Source: Bacillus gaemokensis (GTDB taxonomy: Bacteria > Bacillota > Bacilli > Bacillales > Bacillaceae_G). Taken from it: 64,000 nucleotides of DNA. The DNA lies in assembly GCF_001590835.1 (NCBI RefSeq), contig NZ_LTAQ01000006.1, positions 52,004 to 116,003 on the forward strand, read 5' to 3'. Below the pieces are notes generated by a model. The model was not told the DNA's origin and searched no databases. It saw nothing but the letters and a program-made list of their open reading frames with translations. The position numbers and the translations under genes were made by a program. This document shows, piece by piece, positions 25,491-32,927 of the stretch (positions within the stretch are counted from its first letter, which is position 1; every line of letters starts with the position of its first letter).

Positions 25491-26423
25491 TCATATTTGT
25501 TCAGTGGTAAATGTAGGCTTTGTTTCTTTTTCAGGCATTGTTAAGAAAATAACAGCAAGAATGATACATACCCCGCCTAATAGTTGATAGGCGCCAAAAG
25601 ATTCATTTAACCAAGTGATGGAAACGACTGCTGCTACAAGTGGTTCAATGCTAGATAAAATACTTGTTTCTGTTGCTGATAAATATTTTAGGCTCCCGAT
25701 ATAAAGAAGGAAAGAGAGCGTCCCACTTATAATAATAAGAATGAGCATAGAGAATGTTTGGAATGTAAAAGTTTGCGAAAGATGATTCCACTGGAAAGAG
25801 CGATTGCAAATAAGAAGTGCAATGCCTCCAATTAACATCCCCCAGCCGATAATGAGAGTCGTCCCCCATTTTTTTATAAGGGAAGCAGGATGAAGCGTAT
25901 AAAAGGCAAAGCCAATTGCGGTTAGCAATCCAAATATAATCGCTTCTTTAGATAAGACGATATTTTCAATTGAACCATTCGTAATGATGAAGTATGTTCC
26001 TGTTAGTGCAGCTGTAATTGCTAATATTTGCATGGCAGCAGGGAACTTTTTATGTTCAAATGCAACGTAAATAGTAATCAGGACAGGGCCGAGAAATTGA
26101 AAGAGTGTTGCGGTAACCGCGTTACTAATATGAACGGTTTCAATAAAAGCGTATTGTGCGCCAAGCATGCCAAGAATCGAGAAAATTATAAGTTGTACAA
26201 AATGAAGCGGATGTTTCCAAATCCGGAAGATGTTTTGTTTTTTTACGAGTAAGAAACATAAAATAAAGATCCCAGCAAGCAATAGGCGAATCGTTAAAAA
26301 GTCGATAGATGATACCACAGTATTTTGAAAAAGCCACTGAATCATAGGTCCTGATAATCCCCATAAAGTAGCACCTGTAATAATCATTATAAGTCCAAGG
26401 CGTCTGTTATTTTGCATACTCAT
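25491..26423 (-). CDS. EamA/DMT-family transporter
   Basis: A 310-residue membrane protein with two EamA domains and about ten helices (GLIMIITGATLWGLSGP at the start; GTLSFLLYIGSLKYLSATETSILSSIEPLVA in the second half). Such proteins export amino acids or metabolites. I start at ATG 26423 after GAAAGGAG; the long upstream frame extends into the divergent gene and is not coding. It is divergent from a MocR regulator, an arrangement like B. subtilis ycxC-ycxD. Confidence 0.85.
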   Translation of the reverse strand: MSMQNNRRLGLIMIITGATLWGLSGPMIQWLFQNTVVSSIDFLTIRLLLAGIFILCFLLVKKQNIFRIWKHPLHFVQLIIFSILGMLGAQYAFIETVHISNAVTATLFQFLGPVLITIYVAFEHKKFPAAMQILAITAALTGTYFIITNGSIENIVLSKEAIIFGLLTAIGFAFYTLHPASLIKKWGTTLIIGWGMLIGGIALLICNRSFQWNHLSQTFTFQTFSMLILIIISGTLSFLLYIGSLKYLSATETSILSSIEPLVAAVVSITWLNESFGAYQLLGGVCIILAVIFLTMPEKETKPTFTTEQI

Positions 26424-26486
26424 GATGCTCCTTTCATGGATTGATTTTTTTAGATTTACATGATAAAAGGAATTATATATAACTTC

Positions 26487-26506
26487 TGGTACTGTAAAAA
26501 GTATCA
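26487..26506. promoter_or_regulatory. Candidate MocR operator
   Basis: TGGTAC and GTATCA, inverted with one mismatch, lie in the short divergent region between the transporter and MocR genes. Position fits a regulator site, but the evidence is only the dyad. Confidence 0.3.
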
Positions 26507-26536
26507 AGTATATCTTTTTTAAGGGGGTCAGATTCT

Positions 26537-27931
26537 GTGTTAGAATTAACACCAAGTTTGAATCCAAAGAAAAAAAAGCCATTGTATGTACAGCTATATG
26601 AGTATATAAAAACGGAAATAAAAATGGGGAAAATCGTTCCTTTGACAAAGCTCCCTGCAAAAAGAAAGTTAGCGATGTATTTGCAAGTAAGTAAAAATAC
26701 AGTAGAAGCAGCATATGAACAACTTCTTGCCGAAGGGTATATTGAATCAGTTTCGCGTAAGGGCTATTTTGTATGTGAAATGGAACAAATGATACATGCA
26801 AAAGACAAAGAAGAATTTGTAAAAGAAGTAGCGTTTAGGGAACGGAAATATAAATATGATTTTACGCAAACTGGTGTGGATGCTGATTCTTTTCCATTCA
26901 CTGTATATAGAAAAATTACAAATGAGGTATGGCAACTAGAAAATAAAGAATTACTTTTTCTGGGACATCCTCAAGGTGAATTGAATTTGCGTGAAGAAAT
27001 AGCCAAATATTTATATGAATCTAGAGGGGTACGTTGTTCTGCTAGTCAGATTATACTAGGAGCGGGAACACAATTTTTAATAAGGATATTGTTTCAGTTA
27101 TTAAAAGGAAGTCATTATGCAGTAGAAAATCCAGGGTATCACCGAAAATTAGTTACGTTTGAGCAAGGTGAGCAGAATGTTCAGATGTTGTCACTGGATG
27201 ACGAGGGAATTTGTATTTCAGATTTAGAAAATAGTAATGCAAATGTTGTATTTGTTACACCATCCCATCAATTTCCATGCGGAATGATTATGCCAATCAC
27301 AAGGCGGATGCAACTCTTGCAGTGGGCAGAGCAAGAGCAAGGAAGATATATTATTGAGGATGACTACGATAGTGAATTTCGTTATTCAGGAAAGCCGATA
27401 CCAGCATTACAAGGGCTTGATTCAAAGGGGAAAGTCATTTATATGGGTACATTTTCAAAGGCATTACTGCCATCATTACGAATGAGCTATATGGTTTTGC
27501 CAAAAACGTTAATCGAATTGTATCAAACACAATATTTGTTCTATACACAAAGTGTTTCAAGAATGGATCAAGAAATCATTAGAAGGTTTTTAAACGAAGG
27601 ACACTGGGAAAGACATATTCATAAAATGCGGGTTGTGTATCGGAAGAAGAGAGATATTCTTGTTTCGGCAATTGAAAAATATTTTTCTAATAGGGTGGAC
27701 GTGATAGGAGAAGATTCTGGTTTACATATTTTATTAAAGGTCGATAACGGAATGGTAGAAGAGGAATTAATTGAAAGAGCGGCTGAAAGTAGTATAAAAA
27801 TATATCCAGTTTCAATGTATTACAAAGAGGGAAGCATTCCAAAAAATACGATTTTACTTGGATTTGCTATTTTATTAGAGGAAGAGATTGAAGATGCGAT
27901 TCGATTATTATATAAGGCATGGTTTTTGTAA
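26537..27931 (+). CDS. MocR-family transcriptional regulator (GntR HTH plus aminotransferase fold)
   Basis: A 464-residue fusion: GntR winged helix (about 10-75, with LPAKRKLAMYLQVSKNTVEAAY) and a fold type I aminotransferase domain (about 110-460). PLP-site residues are seen in TPSHQFPCGMIMP, IIEDDYDSEFRY and the Schiff-base Lys in GTFSKALLPSLRM. Such regulators bind PLP with an amino compound as effector. It starts with GTG after AAGGGGG. Likely target: the divergent EamA gene. Confidence 0.9.
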   Translation: MLELTPSLNPKKKKPLYVQLYEYIKTEIKMGKIVPLTKLPAKRKLAMYLQVSKNTVEAAYEQLLAEGYIESVSRKGYFVCEMEQMIHAKDKEEFVKEVAFRERKYKYDFTQTGVDADSFPFTVYRKITNEVWQLENKELLFLGHPQGELNLREEIAKYLYESRGVRCSASQIILGAGTQFLIRILFQLLKGSHYAVENPGYHRKLVTFEQGEQNVQMLSLDDEGICISDLENSNANVVFVTPSHQFPCGMIMPITRRMQLLQWAEQEQGRYIIEDDYDSEFRYSGKPIPALQGLDSKGKVIYMGTFSKALLPSLRMSYMVLPKTLIELYQTQYLFYTQSVSRMDQEIIRRFLNEGHWERHIHKMRVVYRKKRDILVSAIEKYFSNRVDVIGEDSGLHILLKVDNGMVEEELIERAAESSIKIYPVSMYYKEGSIPKNTILLGFAILLEEEIEDAIRLLYKAWFL

Positions 27932-27948
27932 AAGTAGGAGGGAATTAG

Positions 27949-28281
27949 GTGCAACAAGTTATTGAAAGAGTACGTGGGAATAAAAGAATACAGAATATCA
28001 TTATTATTGCTGGATTCATGAGCATATTGCTAGGACCGGAGGAGTTAAATATATATACAGGTGTTTTGTACAGTATCATATTGGGGGTTATTGTGTATAT
28101 TTCAAGTTATTTATACCTAGCCCGATCATGGAAAGGTATTGTCTATTCAGCAGGTGCAGTATTCATTATCGCTGCTCTTTACGGAATTTTTATAATGTTT
28201 TTCCCGGAAGTGCATTATATAGGAGTCATAATTATTGTTGGAGTAGTGGGCTTTATATTTACATATTTTGTTGGAAAATGA
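27949..28281 (+). CDS. Small four-helix membrane protein, unknown
   Basis: A 110-residue protein starting with GTG behind TAGGAGGG, 17 bases after the MocR gene, so probably cotranscribed. Four hydrophobic segments are visible (IIIIAGFMSILLG, GVLYSIILGVIVYISSYLYL, GIVYSAGAVFIIAALYGIF, HYIGVIIIVGVVGFIFTYFV). I do not recognise a family. Confidence 0.7.
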   Translation: MQQVIERVRGNKRIQNIIIIAGFMSILLGPEELNIYTGVLYSIILGVIVYISSYLYLARSWKGIVYSAGAVFIIAALYGIFIMFFPEVHYIGVIIIVGVVGFIFTYFVGK

Positions 28282-28312
28282 AAAACATCCTCATGTATGT
28301 GAGGATGTTTTT
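28281..28312. terminator. Bidirectional terminator
   Basis: Perfect 13-bp stem (28281-28293 with 28300-28312) between convergent genes, with A and T runs at both ends. Confidence 0.85.
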
Positions 28313-28313
28313 A

Positions 28314-28826
28314 TTACTTTTCTTCATCTAAGAATAAAACCATATGCTCTTCGTCCCAATATTGACCGTTATATTTTAATGAACGCTCTTGAACACCGAA
28401 TGTTTTAAATCCTAATGATTCATAAAGTTTCTTTGCACCGTCGTTTCCGACAACAACATCAAGCATAACTTGTTCTACTTCTAACTTTTTTGCAAGTTCA
28501 ATACATGCCTTGATAAGGGATTTTCCTGCTCCAAGTCCACGGGCTTTTGGAGATACATATACTGAACCAATCTTTGCTTTATGTCCTTGTTTTACGTATG
28601 GTTTCGTTTCCAGTGTTGCGACCCCAATAAGCTTCTCATCTTTAAACGCACCAAGTGTGTAGTTTTCGTCTTGTGCCAATTTTTGTGCCTTATATTCGAT
28701 TGGACACTCTTTATTAATAATATCTTCATAAGAAGAACTAAAAGCTTCAGGATTTTGTTTTAATCCTTCTACGCGAAGTTCTAAATAAATTTCTGCTTCT
28801 TGCTTTGTTAATACATGGATTTCCAA
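28314..28826 (-). CDS. GNAT-family N-acetyltransferase
   Basis: A 170-residue acetyl-CoA-dependent transferase. The acetyl-CoA loop is VSPKARGLGAGKSLI and the last motif VGNDGAKKLYESLGFK. I place the start at TTG 28826 (protein MEIHVLTKQEAE), since GGAGGG precedes it well and the paralogue at 32007 begins at the same residue; a GTG nine bases earlier is too close to the ribosome site. The acceptor substrate is unknown. It is about 70 percent identical to the gene at 32007. Confidence 0.85.
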   Translation of the reverse strand: MEIHVLTKQEAEIYLELRVEGLKQNPEAFSSSYEDIINKECPIEYKAQKLAQDENYTLGAFKDEKLIGVATLETKPYVKQGHKAKIGSVYVSPKARGLGAGKSLIKACIELAKKLEVEQVMLDVVVGNDGAKKLYESLGFKTFGVQERSLKYNGQYWDEEHMVLFLDEEK

Positions 28827-28968
28827 GTATATCACCCTCCAAATCGTTGCCAGTTGTAATTACATTTTATATTGAAATAAGAATAATTTCAAAAGGTCAG
28901 CTTGTATTTAGTAGATTTTATTAGTTTTTACGTTCTTTTTGCATCGATATTCGTTATTTAAATAATAG

Positions 28969-28995
28969 CACCAGCAGTTTTTGGAACCACTGGTG
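28969..28995 (-). terminator. Weak hairpin after the kinase gene
   Basis: CACCAG/CTGGTG arms (28969-28974 with 28990-28995) downstream of the minus-strand kinase; no good T run. Confidence 0.3.
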
Positions 28996-29009
28996 ATGTA
29001 AGCTCTATA

Positions 29010-30386
29010 TTATTTGATTGGTAATTCAATCATAAATTCTGTTCCAATCCCTAATGCACTTTGTACCCGAATGGAGCCACTATGTAGCTCCACAATCTCT
29101 TTTGCAACAGCGAGTCCAATTCCTTTGCCACCTGTGGCTCTAGTCCGTGATTTATCGACTCGATAAAAGCGATCGAAAATATGGGGAATATCTTCTTTAG
29201 GAATACCTTCTCCTTCATCTTGCACACATATAGTAAAAGTATTCTCATTTGTAAGTACATACATTGTAATAATGGAATGCTCACGAGAATGTTGATAGGC
29301 GTTGTGTAGTATATTTAACATTACTTGTTCCATACGGCGTTCATCCATACAAACCTCTAGATCCTCTGCATATGGGAACTCAATTTTCATTTGTTTTTTA
29401 GCAAGTGTTGTTTTTGTTTTTTCAATCATTCGTTCTAGAAACGGATGAAGTAGCATTTTCTGCTTTTTAATAATAAATTGATGTTGTTCTAACTGAGCAA
29501 GATCAAATAAATCTTGCACGAGCTCTGTTATACTATCAGTTTCATCTTCGATAATTTGTAAATATTCTTCGCGCTCTTCTTTTGATAAAGAATCTCTTTT
29601 TGCAACTTTCGCGTAGCCCTTCATATAAGTAAGGGGGGTGAGAAGTTCATGAGCAACACTAGCTAGAAATTCATTTCGTTCTTTTTTCATATAGGTTAAT
29701 TCACTTGATAATTCCTCAATGGTTGTCGCTAAACTACCAAGCTCATCATTACGTTTAATACCTAATTTAATCGGTTTATTTAGCTTTAACATTTTTTCTG
29801 TTGCTCGTTTCATTTTAATGAGTGGATCGGTAATGACACGAGAAAAGATGAAGACAGAAATAGTAGTTAAAAGAAGGGTTAATATACCGATAATAATGAA
29901 TTGATGTGTTAAACGAAGAATCATTTTTTCTAAGAAGGCGGTATCTAAAAACATATGGACATATCCAGTGACCTGCGCATTAATTATGATTGGACTTGCT
30001 GTTGAGATGAATTTCGATGTCTTCCAATTTTTTTCAATCATCGTTCCATTTCTTGAAATGGATTGTATTTTGTAAGCAAGTTGTTTTTTCATATCTTTTG
30101 TTACAGTATCTGAAGCAGCTAAAATTTGTCCATTGGTGTCTGTTATGACTAATGTTGTATCTGAAGTGGAGTGAGATTCCGCTGTAATAGCGCGTTCAAA
30201 GGCGCGTGGACCATAGCGATTTTCAATACGGTCACGATATCGATTTCCTTTCTCTAAAAGGGCGTTTGTTTCTTCATCGATACGCATTTTAGCAAGACTT
30301 GTATGAAAAGATACAAAGGCTATTGTTTCAATACATAAAGCTAATATTAAAAAGTATGTACCGATTTTGAGGGAAAGTTTGTTCAT
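29010..30386 (-). CDS. Sensor histidine kinase with HAMP domain
   Basis: A 458-residue kinase: membrane helices near 8-28 and 160-185 enclosing an extracellular domain of about 130 residues, HAMP linker (about 185-235), H box LASVAHELLTPLTYMKGY, N box EQVMLNILHNAYQHS, G1 DEGEGI and G2 GGKGIGLAVAKEIV. It is the second gene of a unit with the response regulator, 66 bases downstream. The signal is unknown. Confidence 0.9.
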   Translation of the reverse strand: MNKLSLKIGTYFLILALCIETIAFVSFHTSLAKMRIDEETNALLEKGNRYRDRIENRYGPRAFERAITAESHSTSDTTLVITDTNGQILAASDTVTKDMKKQLAYKIQSISRNGTMIEKNWKTSKFISTASPIIINAQVTGYVHMFLDTAFLEKMILRLTHQFIIIGILTLLLTTISVFIFSRVITDPLIKMKRATEKMLKLNKPIKLGIKRNDELGSLATTIEELSSELTYMKKERNEFLASVAHELLTPLTYMKGYAKVAKRDSLSKEEREEYLQIIEDETDSITELVQDLFDLAQLEQHQFIIKKQKMLLHPFLERMIEKTKTTLAKKQMKIEFPYAEDLEVCMDERRMEQVMLNILHNAYQHSREHSIITMYVLTNENTFTICVQDEGEGIPKEDIPHIFDRFYRVDKSRTRATGGKGIGLAVAKEIVELHSGSIRVQSALGIGTEFMIELPIK

Positions 30387-30415
30387 TTTTTCACCATACC
30401 TTTATTTCATATAAA

Positions 30416-30446
30416 TGGTCAGTGGTATGAATTTCCCCACTGACCA
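30416..30446 (-). other. Hairpin between regulator and kinase genes
   Basis: TGGTCAGTGG and CCACTGACCA pair perfectly (30416-30425 with 30437-30446) within the 66-base gap. It could reduce kinase expression relative to the regulator. Confidence 0.5.
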
Positions 30447-30452
30447 AAATTA

Positions 30453-31124
30453 TCATTCACTTTTCCATTTATAACCTACTTTGTAGATGGTTTCTAAGTA
30501 TTGTTCGATAGGAAAGTCTTGCTTTCGTAGTTTATCTCGAATATTACGGATATGTGAATCAACAGTACGATATTCGATATCGGTTTGATATCCCCATATT
30601 TTTTCAATTAAGTCATCACGACTATAAGCGCGGTTCGTATTTTGTAAAAACAGTCCTAGTAATGAAAACTCGATAGGTGTAAGAGGAATTTTTTCATTGT
30701 AAACAGTAACAGTATGTTTTGTCTTATCCCATTCAATACCATTGAAGCTTACAAATCCATCCTTTTTCGTTCGGCGCAATACAGCTTCAATTCGTGCAAC
30801 GAGTACTTGTTCATCAAAAGGTTTTGTAATATAGTCATCAGCACCTATAGTAAGCCCCTTTACCATATCGTAGTTTTGATTACGAGCTGTTAACATAATG
30901 ATTGGGACATTACATATTTGACGTATTTGATAACACGTATCCCATCCATCCATGTTTGGCATCATGACATCTAACAAAATGATATCAAAGTCTTTTTGCT
31001 GAATTAGTTCAAGAGCTTCGATGCCAGAAGTGGCTTTCATACAAAAATAGCCACGTGGGCTTAAAAATAAATCTAATAATCGCAACATACGTTCTTCATC
31101 ATCTACTAATAAAATTTTTATCAT
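30453..31124 (-). CDS. OmpR-family response regulator
   Basis: A 223-residue regulator: receiver (VDDEERML, Asp in IILLDVMMPN, Lys in YITKPF) and OmpR winged helix (PLTPIEFSLLGLFLQNTNRAYSRDDLIEKIWG, then VDSHIRNIRDKL). I use ATG 31124 because the upstream GTG at 31136 overlaps the ribosome site GAGGTG. Partner of the kinase at 29010. Target genes are not evident; the paralogous acetyltransferases flank the pair. Confidence 0.9.
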   Translation of the reverse strand: MIKILLVDDEERMLRLLDLFLSPRGYFCMKATSGIEALELIQQKDFDIILLDVMMPNMDGWDTCYQIRQICNVPIIMLTARNQNYDMVKGLTIGADDYITKPFDEQVLVARIEAVLRRTKKDGFVSFNGIEWDKTKHTVTVYNEKIPLTPIEFSLLGLFLQNTNRAYSRDDLIEKIWGYQTDIEYRTVDSHIRNIRDKLRKQDFPIEQYLETIYKVGYKWKSE

Positions 31125-31324
31125 ATTTTTGTGCACCTCAAAACATTCATTCTACTTTGTATAGTGTACATGAAAATGATAAAAAACTCTGTTTATGTGA
31201 TTGAATTGCAGAGGATTTTTTCTACCAAAGCAATTGACATAAAAAATGCACTACTTTTGCACAACTCTCTTTTATAATAGAGAACGTAGCGACACAAAAT
31301 ACCCTATGTTGCGACATAACGTCA

Positions 31325-31347
31325 TGTCATTTTATTATAAAATGACA
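31325..31347. repeat. Palindrome in the upstream region of the regulator
   Basis: TGTCATTTT-ATTAT-AAAATGACA, a perfect 9-bp dyad. It might be an operator or an RNA hairpin. The stretch 31137-31300 otherwise shows no gene. Confidence 0.4.
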
Positions 31348-31365
31348 ATTCCATTCTATTGTGTA

Positions 31366-31436
31366 TGTGAGATAGTGAGGATTTTCGTATTCACCTCGCA
31401 TCGGATAAGGAAAAATTCCTATCTCACACTTTTTTT
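31366..31436 (+). ncRNA. Candidate small structured RNA or attenuator
   Basis: A 10-bp stem TGTGAGATAG/CTATCTCACA (31366-31375 with 31419-31428) encloses a 43-nt region with a smaller GAGG/CCTC stem and is followed by a run of seven T. It lies 24 bases before the GTG of the small membrane peptide gene, so it could be a leader attenuator or an independent RNA. No known family is recognised. Confidence 0.35.
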
Positions 31437-31459
31437 ATTTCTATAAAGGGGACATACAC

Positions 31460-31582
31460 GTGAGTAAAAAAGAAGAGTATTCACAAAAAGAAAAGCAAGA
31501 GCGTAATGCTGTTGTGATGTGCATTGCAGTATCTATGCTAATTATTGTAGCGTGTACAAATAAAATTTTCGGGATTCTATAA
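31460..31582 (+). CDS. 40-residue single-helix membrane peptide
   Basis: GTG start behind AAAGGGGA, then a charged N-terminus (MSKKEEYSQKEKQER) and one hydrophobic helix (VVMCIAVSMLIIVACTN) ending KIFGIL. A strong terminator follows eight bases later. Good translation signals and an isolated transcription unit support a real small gene; function unknown. Confidence 0.6.
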   Translation: MSKKEEYSQKEKQERNAVVMCIAVSMLIIVACTNKIFGIL

Positions 31583-31591
31583 TAGATAATA

Positions 31592-31632
31592 AAAACTCGT
31601 TGTTTCCTTTTGAGAAACAACGAGTTTTTTTG
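31592..31632 (+). terminator. Terminator after the 40-residue gene
   Basis: 15-bp perfect stem (31592-31606 with 31614-31628) and a T run. Confidence 0.85.
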
Positions 31633-31664
31633 TTAGATAAGGGATCAAAAAATGATAGAAGCGT

Positions 31665-31754
31665 TTATACAATAAACCAAGGGAGAACAGCTAAGCCGGA
31701 TGTTACAATTACTGTACCGCAAATTAAAAAGATAAGATGTTTGTTCTGTTTCAT
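31665..31754 (-). CDS. 29-residue membrane peptide, second ORF of cassette D
   Basis: ATG 31754 follows GAAGGAGACTGT. The peptide begins MKQNKHLIFLICGTVIVTSG and ends LAVLPWFIV, a single membrane helix. It begins 17 bases after the stop of the 24-residue ORF and has no counterpart in copies B or C. Confidence 0.5.
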   Translation of the reverse strand: MKQNKHLIFLICGTVIVTSGLAVLPWFIV

Positions 31755-31771
31755 GTTACAGTCTCCTTCAA

Positions 31772-31846
31772 CTATTGATTTAATTTCATTGCTACTGATT
31801 TTCCATTTATTATTACTTCTACGATTGCTCCCATTATTTCTATCAT
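31772..31846 (-). pseudogene. Frameshifted cassette peptide of copy D
   Basis: Encodes MIEIMGAIVEVIINGKSVAM then KLNQ, clearly aligned to residues 4-27 of the B and C peptides. The normal ATG (31854) is followed by Lys-Lys-stop because one G is missing after the A run. Translation could restart at ATG 31846, but that is 17 bases from the ribosome site. Either a broken copy or one with a shorter product. Confidence 0.45.
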
Positions 31847-32006
31847 TTTTTCATCACTTATCTCTCCTTGTTGTCATTTCGTATTTTCAGTATAGCGAAG
31901 AAGCAGGAATAGAACGATCGATAAAGGTGACATGAATATTACATTGTTGTAAGAAAAAAGCACCTTCATTATGAAAGGGTGCTTTAAAAAAATCGATGCT
32001 GAATTA

Positions 32007-32513
32007 TTAGTCATTCAAAAATAAAACCATATGTTCTTCATCCCAATATTGTCCGTTGTGTTTTAAAGAACGTTCTTGAACGCCATATGTTTGAAAACCA
32101 AGCGATTTGTATAGTTTTTTTGCAGCTTCATTTCCGGCCACAACATCAAGCAGGAGTTGTTCGACATGTAATTTATGAGCATTTTCAATAATAGCTTTAA
32201 TTAAAGCTCGTCCAGCGCCAAGGCCGCGTACTTTAGGGGAGACATAAACAGAGCCGATTTTCGCTTTATGCTCTTGTTTAATAAATGGTTTTGTTTCTAA
32301 AGTAGCGATTCCAATTAAATCGTTATCTTTAAACACACCGATTGTATATTTATCTGGGTTAGCTAAACGTTTTGCCATTGCAGCAACAGGATCTTCATGT
32401 TTTAGTACGTCTTCATAAGAGGAGCTAAAAGCTTCAGGGTTCTTTGTTAAGCCTTCCATACAAACTTTCAAATAAATTTTTGCATCCTCTTGTGTTAATA
32501 AACGAATTTCCAT
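32007..32513 (-). CDS. GNAT-family N-acetyltransferase, paralogue of 28314
   Basis: A 168-residue acetyltransferase starting with ATG after GAGGAGG. It contains VSPKVRGLGAGRALI, VAGNEAAKKLYKSLGF and the C-terminal YWDEEHMVLFL shared with the gene at 28314. The two probably arose by duplication. The substrate is unknown. Confidence 0.85.
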   Translation of the reverse strand: MEIRLLTQEDAKIYLKVCMEGLTKNPEAFSSSYEDVLKHEDPVAAMAKRLANPDKYTIGVFKDNDLIGIATLETKPFIKQEHKAKIGSVYVSPKVRGLGAGRALIKAIIENAHKLHVEQLLLDVVAGNEAAKKLYKSLGFQTYGVQERSLKHNGQYWDEEHMVLFLND

Positions 32514-32689
32514 ATCGGTAACCTCCTCAGTTTATCCTGCTCTATAGGAAAATAGGTACGCCCCTTTCCTATTTAAAGTAGGGGGTATAATCCGTAAGAG
32601 TCTGATGGTCATATTGATAGAATATCTACTGTGTATTTATAAACATATTCTGTGCTTATTCTTTCTTAATTTGTAAAAGAATAAAGAGA

Positions 32690-32815
32690 TATATGCGGGG
32701 AAGACAGGTATCCTCATTTATCCCGCTATTTGCGGGCTGTAATACTCCTACCTCAAAATTCAGCGAAAGCAAAGACGTTAGGTGGGAGATAAACTGCCCG
32801 TAAAAGCCTTCACTT
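32690..32815. repeat. Structured intergenic element, B. cereus dispersed-repeat (bcr) like
   Basis: GC-richer block with nested dyads: CCCGC-TATTT-GCGGG (32722-32736), CGGGC (32733-32737) with GCCCG (32796-32800), and CTCCTACCT (32745-32753) with AGGTGGGAG (32780-32788). The wording around CAGCGAAAGCAAAG recalls bcr repeats of this group, from memory only. No second copy is seen in the window. The rest of 32514-32927 shows nothing else. Confidence 0.45.
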
Positions 32816-32927
32816 TATTTTTTAGTGATTCACCTTATGTAATGAAATTATATATTAACTTTATTAACTATTCAACGATTAAATATATTACATTTTTATA
32901 ACTAAAAACGACTCCCATGTAAAGGAG

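Larger units (their letters stand above)
31632..31952 (-). repeat. Mini-gene cassette copy D, diverged
   Basis: Promoter blocks on the minus strand: inverted repeat TTACA-N4-TGTAA at 31939-31952, GTCAC at 31927-31931, TCGATCGTT at 31913-31921, TATACT at 31889-31894, at the same spacings as copies A-C. The AAGGAGAG ribosome site is kept. The first ORF is shifted, and a second small ORF lies between it and the remains of the GAGATAAGG terminator end. Confidence 0.75.

Noticed and set aside
26424-26801. N-terminal extension of the EamA transporter
   Set aside because: Runs into the divergent MocR gene on the other strand; the proper start at 26423 has a good ribosome site.
31246-31446. Plus-strand ORF of 66 residues upstream of the 40-residue gene
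   Set aside because: It covers the palindrome and the hairpin region, has no ribosome site and is better explained as regulatory DNA.
31600-31935. Plus-strand ORF of 111 residues
   Set aside because: Begins inside a terminator and runs antisense through cassette D; no ribosome site and Leu/Phe-rich low-complexity product.
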